From the NCBI RefSeq assembly GCF_039830135.1, contig NZ_CP156081.1, forward strand, positions 1,226,001-1,290,000: a DNA stretch of 64,000 bases, given 5' to 3'. Position numbers and translations under genes: made by a program. Below are positions 47,036 through 56,321 of this stretch, one piece after another; the stretch's first letter is position 1; each line of letters opens with the position of its first letter. The stretch comes from Defluviimonas sp. SAOS-178_SWC (GTDB lineage: Bacteria > Pseudomonadota > Alphaproteobacteria > Rhodobacterales > Rhodobacteraceae). The notes below the pieces were generated by a model. The model had not been told where the DNA came from and made no database searches. It worked only from the letters and a program-made list of their open reading frames with translations.

Positions 47036-47458
47036 TTATGCGAACTGTCCGAGCATTCTGTCGAGCGGCGGTATCCTGACCGCATAGGCGCCGCGGCCCA
47101 GAAGCGCGGTCGCGGCGAGGGCGATGGTCCAGAAGACCGGGAATTCCCAGCCGCCGCCTTCGCCCGAGAAGAGCCAGCCATTGCCTGAATGAACCCAGGT
47201 GGCACCGAGCATCACGGGGATCAGCGCCAGCGCGGCGAACCGTGTCCCCACGCCGAGGATCAGCGCGATGCCGCCGGCGAGTTCCGCCGCGATGGTGAGG
47301 TAGGCGAGGGTGCCGGGAAGTCCGAGGCTTTCGAAATAGCCGACAGTACCTGCGACGGTGAAGACGTTCACCTTCAAGAGCCCGTGGGCGAGGAAGAGCG
47401 CACCGCTCGATACCCGAAGGAGGGTGGCGGCGTAGTCGGCGTTGGTATGCTTGCTCAT
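47036..47458 (-). CDS. DoxX-family membrane protein
   Basis: 140 residues with four membrane segments (LLRVSSGALFLAHGLLKVNV, LPGTLAYLTIAAELAGGIAL, FAALALIPVMLGATWV, FWTIALAATALLG). DoxX/DoxD-like proteins are associated with quinones and oxidative stress in several bacteria. Second gene of the operon. The function here is inferred from the neighbouring quinone and dioxygenase genes. Confidence 0.88.
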   Translation of the reverse strand: MSKHTNADYAATLLRVSSGALFLAHGLLKVNVFTVAGTVGYFESLGLPGTLAYLTIAAELAGGIALILGVGTRFAALALIPVMLGATWVHSGNGWLFSGEGGGWEFPVFWTIALAATALLGRGAYAVRIPPLDRMLGQFA

Positions 47459-47479
47459 GTCATGTCTCCTTTTCGGGGC

Positions 47480-48055
47480 TCAAGCGGCCAGCCATTGCGG
47501 CGCGATCCCGACGCCTTTGCCCAGCACGTAGCCGAACTGGATGTTCATGAAGCCCAACGGCTCCAGGTAGCGGGCGTTCTTCAGCGGACCGGCATCGACG
47601 GGGACGAGGCCGATCTCGGCGGCAAGGTCCTTGACGCGCGCTCGCGCGTCCTCGTCATCCGAGGCAACGAAGGTCTGAAGCGGGCGGCCGTCGATCTTGA
47701 GGCCGCTGGCGTAATGCTGCGCGAAGATCGTGTTGAACGCCTTGACGACCGTCGCGTCCGGGATCAGCGACGCGATCTCTTCGGCGGCGGACGTGTCGTG
47801 GCCGACCTCGAGGCCAGAGAAATCCGCTTTGACCGGGTTTGACACGTCGATCACCGTCTTGCCCGCGAATTCGGCCTTGCCGGCCAGATCGGCGGCGGCG
47901 CCGTAGGGCGTGGCGAGGATCACGACTTCTGCATCCGCGACGGCTGCGGCCAGATCGTCGCCCTGGCCATAGGTCTTCACGTCGTGCTCGGTCTTTGCCA
48001 GGGCCGACGAGAGGCCCGAGCCGATGTTTCCGTTCCCGATGACTGCGATCTTCAT
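47480..48055 (-). CDS. NADP oxidoreductase, coenzyme F420-dependent-like
   Basis: 191 residues. A Rossmann fold starts at MKIAVIGNGNIGSGLSSALA, and the rest (DAEVVILATPYGAA, FNTIFAQHYASG) fits the NADPH-F420 reductase-like family, which in proteobacteria serves unknown reductions. The ATG at 48053-48055 has GGAGAGAG just upstream. First gene of the operon, divergent from a LysR gene; an 8-bp inverted repeat lies 41 bp upstream. Confidence 0.87.
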   Translation of the reverse strand: MKIAVIGNGNIGSGLSSALAKTEHDVKTYGQGDDLAAAVADAEVVILATPYGAAADLAGKAEFAGKTVIDVSNPVKADFSGLEVGHDTSAAEEIASLIPDATVVKAFNTIFAQHYASGLKIDGRPLQTFVASDDEDARARVKDLAAEIGLVPVDAGPLKNARYLEPLGFMNIQFGYVLGKGVGIAPQWLAA

Positions 48056-48095
48056 CTCTCTCTCCATTTCATTGCCGCAACATCGCGGCCTGATG

Positions 48096-48123
48096 TTCTG
48101 CAATCCATTTAGGGCTTGCAGAA
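48096..48123. promoter_or_regulatory. Candidate LysR operator, quinone-stress operon
   Basis: TTCTGCAA (48096-48103) and TTGCAGAA (48116-48123), perfect inverts 20 bp centre to centre, between the divergent operon and lysR gene. Typical of a LysR recognition site. Confidence 0.6.
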
Positions 48124-48183
48124 ATTCAACGAAATGGCGACTTTATGGAATGACTATCTTCAATTTGTTCCGAATGACGGCCA

Positions 48184-49080
48184 ATGGACATTACCGACGA
48201 ACTCCGGGCCTTCGTGGCCACCGCGCAGACCGGCTCCTTCACGGCCGCTGCGGACCAGCTAGGTGTCTCCAACCGGCTGACGTCCAAATACGTGGCCGAG
48301 CTGGAATCGCATCTCGGGGTGCGGCTCTTTCAGCGGACGACCCGCAAGGTCGGGCTGACCCCTGCCGGCGAAGATCTCCTGGCCCGCGCCCCGGCACTAC
48401 TCGACGAACTCGACGACCTTCTGGCCGAAGTCGCCGAGGGGTCGCGCGGGTTCACCGGCGTCATCCGTATCTCCGCCCCGGTGACCTTTGGCGAGACCTA
48501 TGTCGGGGCGATGCTCGGGCGGTTCGCGCGGGAAAACCCCGGGCTCACCTTCGATCTGCGGCTCAGCGACCGCTATGCCGATCTTGCCAGCGAGGGGATA
48601 GACCTGGCATTCCGGATCGGGCGCTCCGAGATGCTGTCGCTCAAGGCGCGCAAGATGGGGGAACTCCGCTCCATCCTGGTGGCGAGCGCCGATTACATCG
48701 CGGCGCATGGCGCGCCGGACAAGCCGGAGGACCTGGAGCGGCACAGCTGCATCCTCGACACAAACCGCCGGGCGCCGCGCCGCTGGGTGTTCCGCCGGGG
48801 CGAGGCGGAACAGGACGCTATCGTCCAGGGACGCTTCCATGTGAATTCGGCCCGGGCGGCCGCCGAACTGGCCACCGCAGGGCTGGGGATCGCCTATGCG
48901 CCACGTTTCGCGATCCGCGACGCAATCGAAGGCGGCAGCCTCGTGCCGGTGATGCAGGCTTATACCGGAGAGACCGTCGCAGTCAGCGCCGTCTATCTGG
49001 AAGGACGGGCGCTGCCCCGGAAGATCCGCGCCCTCATTGATTTCGCGACGGAGGATATCCGTTCGGCCGATATCCTGTGA
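48184..49080 (+). CDS. LysR-family regulator of the quinone-stress operon
   Basis: 298 residues. The winged HTH is at about 1-60 (AFVATAQTGSFTAAADQLGV, FQRTTRKVGLTPAGEDLL), then the effector domain (GFTGVIRISAPVTFGETYVG). Divergently placed to the operon and probably autoregulated. The effector may be a quinone or aromatic; this is an inference from the regulated genes. Confidence 0.9.
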   Translation: MDITDELRAFVATAQTGSFTAAADQLGVSNRLTSKYVAELESHLGVRLFQRTTRKVGLTPAGEDLLARAPALLDELDDLLAEVAEGSRGFTGVIRISAPVTFGETYVGAMLGRFARENPGLTFDLRLSDRYADLASEGIDLAFRIGRSEMLSLKARKMGELRSILVASADYIAAHGAPDKPEDLERHSCILDTNRRAPRRWVFRRGEAEQDAIVQGRFHVNSARAAAELATAGLGIAYAPRFAIRDAIEGGSLVPVMQAYTGETVAVSAVYLEGRALPRKIRALIDFATEDIRSADIL

Positions 49081-49315
49081 GGCGCTGTATTTCGAATATC
49101 TCGCTAATGGGAATTGCAGAGAGAGGTGGGCCGGTTCGATTGAACGGTTTTGAGCCGTTTCGCAGGTGGACTTTCCGCTCGGTTACTTTGCGACCGCGAT
49201 CAGTCGCGACTGGGTGAGGTATCGATGATCAGGCATCAGCCCGTCGAGCGGCCGAGACGCTGTCATGGGCCCGGAGGGAGACCTCCTCATATTCGATCGT
49301 CTGGCAGCGCCATGA

Positions 49316-51193
49316 TTAGTGCTTCGGAATGCCGGCGGGATGTGCACTGCGGCGCTGGGCGGCGATACGGAACGGGGCGTTGGGCGCCCCGTAGCCTTGA
49401 TAGCCGCGGACGCGCTGAACGATCTCAAAGAAGAATCCGTTCTGCTGGGTGGCGGAGTAGAGCTGGAAGAACTGCCCCGTCTCGTCTTCGTCATAAAGAA
49501 TGTTCGCGGCCTTCATCCGGTCGATGAGCTTGGCGTCCGGGCCGAACCGGGCCTCGATGTCATCATAGTAGTTGCTTCCGATCCGCAGGGCCTGAAATCC
49601 TCGTTCCGACAGCGCCGCGGCCGTGGCGAATATGTCGGCGGTCGAAAGGGCAAGATGTTGCACGGATGAGCCAAAGCTTTCCTCGATGAAACGCCAAGCG
49701 AGGGTGCGCCGGGTTTCCGCGCCATTCAGTGTGACACGCAGGCCACCCGACGAAACGGCCTGCGACCTGACCAGGCCGTCCGGGTCCGCGACATCGACCA
49801 TCGGCGCTTTTTCCGCGTCGAAGATCGAGGTGTAGAACAACGCCCAGCTCAGCATCTCCTCGTATCGCATGGTCTGGGCGATATGGTCGACCGTCATCAA
49901 TCCCGCACCATGAGAACCGGGCTTGGTCTTGAAGTCGATGTCCCAGATGCGTTGCAGATCGGAGTTCTGGTCAAGAAAGCGGATCATCGACCCTCCCACA
50001 CCGCGAATGCCCGGGATGAACAACTCGCCTTCGCGTGTTGGCTGGTCATGTCGTTTTGCGATCAGCGCGGTTGCGCGCTCGAACGCGGCCTGAGCGTCGG
50101 GTACGACCACCCCGATTTCAGAAACCGTCGTCCCGTGGGTGACATATGAACTGTGTGCGAAGCCCTCAGAGTCCGTATTCACCAGGATATTCACGTTTCC
50201 CTGGCGCCAGAGCGTCACAGGCTTCGAAACATGACTTCCAGCCGCCTCGAACCCCATGCTCAGCAAAAGTGCCTCGAGAGCGGGTGAATCCGCGTCCGAG
50301 GTTGCGAACTCGACAAACTCCACGTTCGCCACCTTGGCCGGTGGCGGGAAGGCGGGAAGATCGACCTTGAGGGCTGGCTCTTCCCGTCGGACCCGATCCA
50401 TTTGGGCGATCAGGCTGCGGCGACCGTCGATCGCGACCAGCCTTGGCAGGCCCGACCGGAATTGATCGTTGAAGATCTCGAGGCTCAACGGGCCAGCATA
50501 ACCGGTTGCCGTGACTGCCCGCATGAACCCGGTGACATCGAGATCGCCTTCGCCCGGAAGGTTGCGGAAGTGACGCGACCAGTAGAGCAGGTCCATGTCG
50601 ATCGCCGGTGCATCGGCGAGTTGGACGAAGAATATGCGGTCGCCGGGAATGCTTCGGATCGTCGCCGGGTCGATCCGGCGGGCCAGGGTGTGAAAGCTGT
50701 CGAGGATAAGGCCGACATTTGGATGTTCGGCGCGCCGAACGACCTCCCAGGCGTCGCGGTGGTCGTTGACATGGCGTCCCCAGCAGAGTGCCTCGAAACC
50801 CACGCGAACGCCGTGAGATCTGGCCAGATCGCCGAGTTCGGCAAAATCCGCGGCCATCCGGTCGATACCCCCCATGGCGGCGGGGTGAACGGAGGAGCAA
50901 ACCAGTATGAGGTCCGTCCCCAGCTGGTTCATCAGGTCGAACTTGCGGGCCGCCCGCGCGAAGGCGCGGCTGCGATAGGGCTCTGGCAGTCCCTCGAAGT
51001 CGCGGAACGGCTGAAAGAGCGTGATCTCGAGGCCCGCGTCGCGGACCATGCGGCCGACATCCAGCGGAGCGTAATCGGATGAAATGAAATCCTGTTCGAA
51101 GATCTCGATACCGTCGAAACCGGCGGCGGCGATCGCCTCGAGCTTTTCTTCGAAGCTGCCGGAAATCGAGACGGTCGCGATCGAGGTTTTCAT
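49316..51193 (-). CDS. quiC: 3-Dehydroshikimate dehydratase fused to an HPPD-like domain (QuiC type)
   Basis: 625 residues in two parts. Residues 1-280 are a TIM-barrel of the AP endonuclease/xylose isomerase superfamily (AAGFDGIEIFEQDF near 23-36, VRVGFEALCWGRHVNDH near 127-143). Residues about 290-600 are a VOC 4-hydroxyphenylpyruvate dioxygenase-like part (VEFVEFATSD, MTVDHIAQTMRYEEML, SVQHLALSTADIF, FFFEIVQRVRGYQGYG). This is the layout of Pseudomonas QuiC1, which dehydrates 3-dehydroshikimate to protocatechuate. Its ATG overlaps the aroE-like stop. Last gene of the tctCBA-aroE-quiC operon. Confidence 0.9.
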   Translation of the reverse strand: MKTSIATVSISGSFEEKLEAIAAAGFDGIEIFEQDFISSDYAPLDVGRMVRDAGLEITLFQPFRDFEGLPEPYRSRAFARAARKFDLMNQLGTDLILVCSSVHPAAMGGIDRMAADFAELGDLARSHGVRVGFEALCWGRHVNDHRDAWEVVRRAEHPNVGLILDSFHTLARRIDPATIRSIPGDRIFFVQLADAPAIDMDLLYWSRHFRNLPGEGDLDVTGFMRAVTATGYAGPLSLEIFNDQFRSGLPRLVAIDGRRSLIAQMDRVRREEPALKVDLPAFPPPAKVANVEFVEFATSDADSPALEALLLSMGFEAAGSHVSKPVTLWRQGNVNILVNTDSEGFAHSSYVTHGTTVSEIGVVVPDAQAAFERATALIAKRHDQPTREGELFIPGIRGVGGSMIRFLDQNSDLQRIWDIDFKTKPGSHGAGLMTVDHIAQTMRYEEMLSWALFYTSIFDAEKAPMVDVADPDGLVRSQAVSSGGLRVTLNGAETRRTLAWRFIEESFGSSVQHLALSTADIFATAAALSERGFQALRIGSNYYDDIEARFGPDAKLIDRMKAANILYDEDETGQFFQLYSATQQNGFFFEIVQRVRGYQGYGAPNAPFRIAAQRRSAHPAGIPKH

Positions 51194-52047
51194 GCCGCTT
51201 CCTCCGGTTTCAGAAGGTCCGCCCGCAAGAGACGCAGATCCACATCTTTACCCGAAAAGAGACGCCAGGCGTGGACTCCCTGAAAGAAGAAAAGCTCCCA
51301 CCCCGAAACGATTGTCAGCCCCTTCTCCGCAGCATCGGTCAGGAACTGCGTGTCGGGCGGAGTGTACACGGCGTCAAAGGCCCACCCGGCCCCGGCAAGC
51401 GCCTCGGCAGCGACGGGCGTGCCGTCATATCCGACCATGCCGACCGGTGTGCAGTTGATGATGCCCGATGCGCCCTTGGCCGCGGCCTCGGCGGTGTCGT
51501 GCGTCGTGATGCTGAGAGCCGGGGCCGCCTTGCGCAGGTCGTCCGCCAGAGCTTCCGCCTTGGCGCGGTCGCGGTCGACTAGCCGGATTTCGGACGCACC
51601 CAGAGCGATCAGGCCGAACGCGACGGCGCGTCCGACGCCACCGGTGCCGATCATCAGGGTCGGCCCCGGCGGGACATTGCCACGAACACGCTGGTAGGCG
51701 GCGACAAATCCGGAATAGTCGGTGTTGTGACCCTTCGGGCCGTCAGTCCCGAAGATCACGGTGTTCACGGCACCTATGGCGCGAACGAGGGGATCGTCGA
51801 TGCTGACCTTGGCCGCGGCGCGCTCCTTATAGGGGTAGGTCACGTTGATTCCGCGATACCCGGCCGAGGCGCAGGTCGCGAAGACCGCGTCAAAATCCTG
51901 GCCCAGATCGCGCGGAATGAGGCTGTCATAGGTGACTGCCATTCCGTTCTGCGCCCCCGCGAGGCGGTGCAGGAGCGGCGAGCGCGAGCGCGCGATATTG
52001 TCCCCGATCAGGCCCAGCCGCAGGTCAGGCGTTCCGGCGCTGCTCAT
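51190..52047 (-). CDS. aroE: Shikimate/quinate dehydrogenase family protein (AroE/QuiB type)
   Basis: 285 residues. RLGLIGDNIARSRSPLLHRL near 10-29, GINVTYPYKERA near 71-82 and the Rossmann motif MIGTGGVGRAVAFGLIALGA near 131-150 are standard for AroE. Linked here to QuiC and a TTT transporter, it probably oxidises shikimate or quinate to the dehydro form for catabolism. It starts inside the tctA stop and ends inside the quiC start. A biosynthetic role cannot be excluded from sequence alone. Confidence 0.9.
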   Translation of the reverse strand: MSSAGTPDLRLGLIGDNIARSRSPLLHRLAGAQNGMAVTYDSLIPRDLGQDFDAVFATCASAGYRGINVTYPYKERAAAKVSIDDPLVRAIGAVNTVIFGTDGPKGHNTDYSGFVAAYQRVRGNVPPGPTLMIGTGGVGRAVAFGLIALGASEIRLVDRDRAKAEALADDLRKAAPALSITTHDTAEAAAKGASGIINCTPVGMVGYDGTPVAAEALAGAGWAFDAVYTPPDTQFLTDAAEKGLTIVSGWELFFFQGVHAWRLFSGKDVDLRLLRADLLKPEEAA

Positions 52048-53570
52048 TGTTCTGCCTCCTCGGCCGTGCGGTCGCGCAGCAGGCGCGCCTTGAGTTTGTG
52101 CCAGAGCGGCGTCTGGCTGAAGAATATGAAGAGGACCGTGAGAAACAGCACCAGCGAAAGAGGGCTGGTCAGGATGCCGTGGAAGAAACGTCCCAGATCC
52201 TCGCGCTCCGATATGATCGCGCGCCGCCAGTTGTCGTCAAGCAGGCGCGACAGGATCACGCCCAGAATGACGGGACCGAGCGGATATCCGTAGTGCCGCA
52301 TGAAGTAGCCGAACACCCCGAAGCCCAGCATCCAGTAGACGTCGGTCAGCGAGTTGTTCACCGCGTAGGCGCCGACGATCGACAGAAGCAGGATCAGCGG
52401 AATGAGGACCGAGCGCGGCATCTCGACGATCTTCGTGAAGATCCGGATGCCCGTCAGGCCGAAGAGCAGCATGAAGAAGTTCGCCGTGACCAGCGCGCCG
52501 ACGATGAACCAGAACATGTCCGGCTTGTCGATCATCAGCATCGGGCCGGGGTTCAGCCCGTGGATGAAGAGGGCGCCGATCATGATGGCCGTGACAGCAT
52601 CGCCGGGGATGCCGAGCGTCATCATCGGGATGAAGGCGCCGCCGACGGCTGCGTTGTTCGCCGTTTCGGGCGCCACAAGGCCCTCCATCGCCCCCTGGCC
52701 AAACGGGCGCGCCGGCTTTTTCGTCACGCGCTTGGCGTGATCGTAAGCCATCAGGGCCGCGATGTCGCCGCCGGTGCCGGGCAGGGCGCCGATGATCACC
52801 CCGATGCTCGAAGTTTGGAGCGCCAAAGGCAGGTATTTGCGGACGGTGCCGAACGAGGGAACGATTCTGGTGATCTTCTGGCGCACCGCCGGCAGGCCGA
52901 CGTGATGCAGTTGGAGCAGCGCCTCGGACACGCCGAACATGCCGATCATCACGGCGATGAAGGAAATCCCGCCCTGCATGACCGGAAGATCGAACGTGAA
53001 ACGCTCCGTGAAGGTCAGCGGGTCACGCCCGACCGCCCCGATGGCGATCCCGAGCGCACCGGCGAAGATGCCCTTCACGAGGCTGCCTTGCGACAGCGAG
53101 CCGACCAGCAGGATGCCCAGCACGGCGAGCAGCATGTAGTCGCGCGGCTGGAAGCTGAGCGCGAAATCCGACACGAAGGGCGCGGCGAGGGCCAGGACGA
53201 GGATGCCGATGAACCCGCCGAAGAACGACATGACGGTCGTCACTCCGATGGCCTGCCCGGCCTCGCCCCTGAGCGCCATCGGATAGCCGTCGAGTGCCGT
53301 CGCGATCGCGGACGGGGCGCCGGGAATATTGAGCAGGATCGCCGTGCGCGAGCCGCCATAGACCCCGCCCATGTAGATGCCGACCATCAGCGAGATTGCC
53401 GGGTAGACATCCCACGAGAAGGTGAAAGAGATCAGGATCGACACCGCCATGGTGACCGAGAGGCCCGGAATGGCGCCGATATAGACCCCGGCGAAGGTGC
53501 CGACACCGACCAGAAGCAGCAGTTCCGGCTGTGTGAAGATGGTGAAGAATGCGAGAAAGGCGTCCATCAT
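52044..53570 (-). CDS. tctA: Tripartite tricarboxylate transporter permease TctA
   Basis: 508 residues with about twelve membrane segments. YIGAIPGLSVTMAVSILI near 30-47 and the mid-protein IGALPGTGGDIAALMAYDHA are the conserved TctA motifs. It is the large membrane subunit of the binding-protein-dependent transporter. The ATG at 53568-53570 overlaps the tctB stop, and its stop overlaps aroE. Probable substrate: shikimate, quinate or dehydroshikimate, from context. Confidence 0.95.
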   Translation of the reverse strand: MMDAFLAFFTIFTQPELLLLVGVGTFAGVYIGAIPGLSVTMAVSILISFTFSWDVYPAISLMVGIYMGGVYGGSRTAILLNIPGAPSAIATALDGYPMALRGEAGQAIGVTTVMSFFGGFIGILVLALAAPFVSDFALSFQPRDYMLLAVLGILLVGSLSQGSLVKGIFAGALGIAIGAVGRDPLTFTERFTFDLPVMQGGISFIAVMIGMFGVSEALLQLHHVGLPAVRQKITRIVPSFGTVRKYLPLALQTSSIGVIIGALPGTGGDIAALMAYDHAKRVTKKPARPFGQGAMEGLVAPETANNAAVGGAFIPMMTLGIPGDAVTAIMIGALFIHGLNPGPMLMIDKPDMFWFIVGALVTANFFMLLFGLTGIRIFTKIVEMPRSVLIPLILLLSIVGAYAVNNSLTDVYWMLGFGVFGYFMRHYGYPLGPVILGVILSRLLDDNWRRAIISEREDLGRFFHGILTSPLSLVLFLTVLFIFFSQTPLWHKLKARLLRDRTAEEAEQ

Positions 53571-54139
53571 TTCGCTCCGCCAAAAAGGTCACGCAGGGCC
53601 TGCACCATCTCCGCCTCGGGCACGATTCCGGCCGGCATCAGGACCGTGAAGATGATCCGGAAGACGAACCAGACGAGGATCAGCGAGAAGAGGGCGACCG
53701 CCGTCGCGAAGAGCCAGCTTCGCGGATCGAGGAACTTGATCGCGAGGATCAGGAAGATGGCCGACGTCGGCAGGAAGCCGACCGGCTTGAGCAGCAATCC
53801 ATACGACACGATCAGGACGACAAAGACGATGACCCGCAGCGGCAGGATGTCCTTGGCGATGGTTTCCGTCGTGAGAAGCGGACGCCGCCAGGTGGTCAGG
53901 ACCGCAATCAGGGCAGTGATCAGCATGACCGCGGTTGTGCCCATCGGCACGACACCCGGACCGGACAAGGCCTCGAACCCCGAGATTCCATAAGCCTCTT
54001 TCAGAAGGTAGCCGCTGGCCAGCAGCAGAAAGATCGCGAAGGCCAGCTCTCCGGGGCGGCGGCTGTCTTCGTATCCGCCCGGCGTCGCGTCGGAGGATCC
54101 GTCGTGATGCTCGCCGTGCCCGTGAAATTCTTCGTCCAT
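53567..54139 (-). CDS. tctB: Tripartite tricarboxylate transporter small subunit TctB
   Basis: 190 residues with four membrane segments after a His/Asp-rich cytosolic N-terminus (EFHGHGEHHDGSSD). The later PRSWLFATAVALFSLILVWF is typical of TctB. It works with TctA. A hairpin attenuator lies between tctC and this gene. Confidence 0.9.
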   Translation of the reverse strand: MDEEFHGHGEHHDGSSDATPGGYEDSRRPGELAFAIFLLLASGYLLKEAYGISGFEALSGPGVVPMGTTAVMLITALIAVLTTWRRPLLTTETIAKDILPLRVIVFVVLIVSYGLLLKPVGFLPTSAIFLILAIKFLDPRSWLFATAVALFSLILVWFVFRIIFTVLMPAGIVPEAEMVQALRDLFGGAK

Positions 54140-54179
54140 CCGATGGCCCTCCTCGGCATCAGTCGTCTGAAAAACGAAA

Positions 54180-54210
54180 GGCGCCGCCCGCTGTCGTCAC
54201 GGGCGGCGCC
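54180..54210 (-). terminator. Intercistronic terminator/attenuator after tctC
   Basis: A perfect 11-bp stem GGCGCCGCCCG/CGGGCGGCGCC with a 9-nt loop. On the reverse strand CTTTCGTTTTT follows, a T-rich tail. It lies between tctC and tctB and would reduce, not abolish, read-through, so the periplasmic subunit is made in excess. Confidence 0.7.
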
Positions 54211-54248
54211 GACCGAGACCCTGCGGTCCCTTCAACCCCGTCCGTGGC

Positions 54249-55253
54249 TTATTTGGCCGGGCGCGCGATGCCGAAATCCTCGGGCGAGGCTTTCGTCAGG
54301 CCGGCATCCTGCATCAGCCAGGCGGTGGTTTCCTGCCATTTGGTCAGGAACGCGCGCGCCTCGTCGCCGCTGATGTTCATCAGGGTGAAGCCACGGTTCT
54401 TCATCAGGTCGAGGAAGTCGGGCTGTTCGGCGGCTTCCTTGTAGGCCGCAGTCAGCTTGGCGACCGCGTCATCGGGTGTGCCGTTCTTGACGAAGACGCC
54501 GAAGAAGGGACCCCAGGGCAGGTAGGTGTTGTAGCCGTCGTTGAACGACGCGACGGTCGGCACGTCGGGCAGCGCCTCGGCGGCGGTCAGGTCGAACACG
54601 GCAAGCGGCTTCATCGTGCCGGCCCGGATGCCTTCGATCGAGGCACCGAGCACGGCGGGCATGACGTCGATCGCGCCCCCCTGCAGCGCGGTCAGCGCCG
54701 GGCCATCCCCGTCATAGGGGACAAAGATCACGTCGAGGTCGCCTTCGACCGCCTTGATCATCGCGGTCACGACCGACGGCAGACCGCCCGGGCCGGTCGA
54801 GCCGAAGCGGACCTCGCCGGGGTGATCCTTGATATAGGCCATCAGGCCCGCATAGTCGTCGAAGGGCGCGTCCTTGCCGGCCACCAGGATCGGGGTGCCG
54901 CGCGCCAGGATGTTGATCGGGGTGAAGTCGCCGTAGTCCTTGTCGCCCAAGCCCATGACCTTGTAGAGCAATGGGTTCTCCGCGCCCATCAGCAGCGTGT
55001 AGCCATCGGCGTCACCTTCGGCGACCTGGTTCAGCGCGATGGCGCCGACGCCGCCGGTCACGTTCTGCAACACGACCGTTCCGTTCAGGACCTTTTCGGC
55101 ATGCGGTGTGACCGCGCGCATCACGGTGTCGGTCGAGCCGCCTGCGCCCCATTGGATGATGCCGGCAATTTCCTTCGTCGGGTAGTCCTGCGCGAGCGCG
55201 CCGGTGACCGTCATGGCGAGTGCCGAAACGGCGCCGAGAATGATGTGCTTCAT
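54249..55253 (-). CDS. tctC: TTT transporter substrate-binding protein (TctC/Bug family)
   Basis: 334 residues. A signal peptide (LGAVSALAMTVTGALA) is followed by the Bug fold: IIQWGAGGSTDTVMRAVTPH near 33-52 and FVPYDGDGPALTALQGGAID. It binds the solute in the periplasm. The ATG at 55251-55253 follows GGAGG. The promoter upstream carries a LysR operator. First gene of the tctCBA-aroE-quiC operon. Confidence 0.94.
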   Translation of the reverse strand: MKHIILGAVSALAMTVTGALAQDYPTKEIAGIIQWGAGGSTDTVMRAVTPHAEKVLNGTVVLQNVTGGVGAIALNQVAEGDADGYTLLMGAENPLLYKVMGLGDKDYGDFTPINILARGTPILVAGKDAPFDDYAGLMAYIKDHPGEVRFGSTGPGGLPSVVTAMIKAVEGDLDVIFVPYDGDGPALTALQGGAIDVMPAVLGASIEGIRAGTMKPLAVFDLTAAEALPDVPTVASFNDGYNTYLPWGPFFGVFVKNGTPDDAVAKLTAAYKEAAEQPDFLDLMKNRGFTLMNISGDEARAFLTKWQETTAWLMQDAGLTKASPEDFGIARPAK

Positions 55254-55308
55254 GTGATCCTCCCTGGATGCTGTGGAAGACGGGTTTGCTCCCATACCCG
55301 TTGAAACC

Positions 55309-55372
55309 ATCATCGCTGAAACCAGATCATAACGTCAAATATCCATGAATGCCTTATATTAACCTGATGTTA
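55309..55372 (-). promoter_or_regulatory. tctC promoter with bipartite LysR operator
   Basis: On the reverse strand: TAACAT-CAG-GTTA (plus 55360-55372), 16 bp, GATATTTGACGTTA (55330-55343) containing the -35 TTGACG, and after 18 bp the -10 GATGAT (55309-55314). The first site centres near -64 to the expected start point, the usual position of a LysR recognition site. The same arrangement stands before the flavoprotein gene. Confidence 0.7.
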
Positions 55373-56293
55373 AGATCTCGACGTGCCGTAGGTGCCCTTG
55401 GCCGCCGCGGCGAGTTCCTTGCGGAATCTCTGTATCGCGAATTCCGCAAACCCAGACAGAACGCGCCCCTTCTTCCGCACGACGTAGATATTGACCGAGC
55501 TTTGTTCGGCCAGCGGAACGCGGACGAGACCCGGCATGTAGACTTCCGCAACCGAAAACGCGTCGATGAGGGCGACACCCAGCCCGTGACGCACCAGACT
55601 GACGACGGTCTGGGCGAAGCGGCCCCGGATGGCGTGCCGCAGCTCGACCCCTGCCGTGCGAAATGGCTGCGCGAGCTTGGCGCCGTAAGGGTCATCGGGA
55701 TCGACGCCGATGATTGGCTCGTCGGCGAGCTCGTGAACGGAAATGACGGTTTGATCCGAAAGTCGATGCCCCTCGGGCAGGATGACCAGCAACTGCCCCC
55801 GGGCCAGTTCTTCGTTCTCGATGCCGGGGTTGTCGACGCTCGAACTCATGATCACGAACTCGCCGCGCTCAAGCAACAGGTAGTCGACCGTCTCTTCGAT
55901 CTTCAGGATGTTGAGATCGATGAACAGGTCGGGGTAACGGAGGCGGATCGAGCGCATGGCGCGCGCCGCGATGAACTGTGCGACTGACGGAGCCGAGGCG
56001 AATGCCAGTTGAACGTTCTCGCCCTTTTCGAGCGATTCAATCGCGACCTGAAGGTTCTCGACGCCTTTATAGACGGCGGTGATCTGATCGAAGACGGGTC
56101 CGGCCTCGACCGAAGGAAGAAAGCGCCCGGCCCGCCGCTCGAACAGGCGGATGCCGAGCGACGCTTCGGTGTGTTTGATCAGGCGGCTGATGCCCGGCGC
56201 CGAGACGTTCAACTGATCCGCCGCGCCGCTGATCGTGCCGCGCATCATGACCGCACGGATAACCTCGACCTGTCTGAGCGTGATTTCTCGCAT
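55370..56293 (-). CDS. LysR-family regulator of the shikimate-type cluster
   Basis: 307 residues. The winged HTH is at about 1-60 (VEVIRAVMMRGTISGAADQL, LFERRAGRFLPSVEAG), then a LysR effector domain. I chose the ATG at 56291-56293 with GGGGA upstream, over a TTG 12 bp earlier. It lies between the tct operon (same strand) and the divergent flavoprotein operon. Both promoters carry the same bipartite operator; one copy is 29 bp before this gene, so it is probably autoregulated. Confidence 0.9.
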   Translation of the reverse strand: MREITLRQVEVIRAVMMRGTISGAADQLNVSAPGISRLIKHTEASLGIRLFERRAGRFLPSVEAGPVFDQITAVYKGVENLQVAIESLEKGENVQLAFASAPSVAQFIAARAMRSIRLRYPDLFIDLNILKIEETVDYLLLERGEFVIMSSSVDNPGIENEELARGQLLVILPEGHRLSDQTVISVHELADEPIIGVDPDDPYGAKLAQPFRTAGVELRHAIRGRFAQTVVSLVRHGLGVALIDAFSVAEVYMPGLVRVPLAEQSSVNIYVVRKKGRVLSGFAEFAIQRFRKELAAAAKGTYGTSRS

Positions 56294-56321
56294 CGAGTCC
56301 CCCAAGCGCCCGTCGGCAGAA

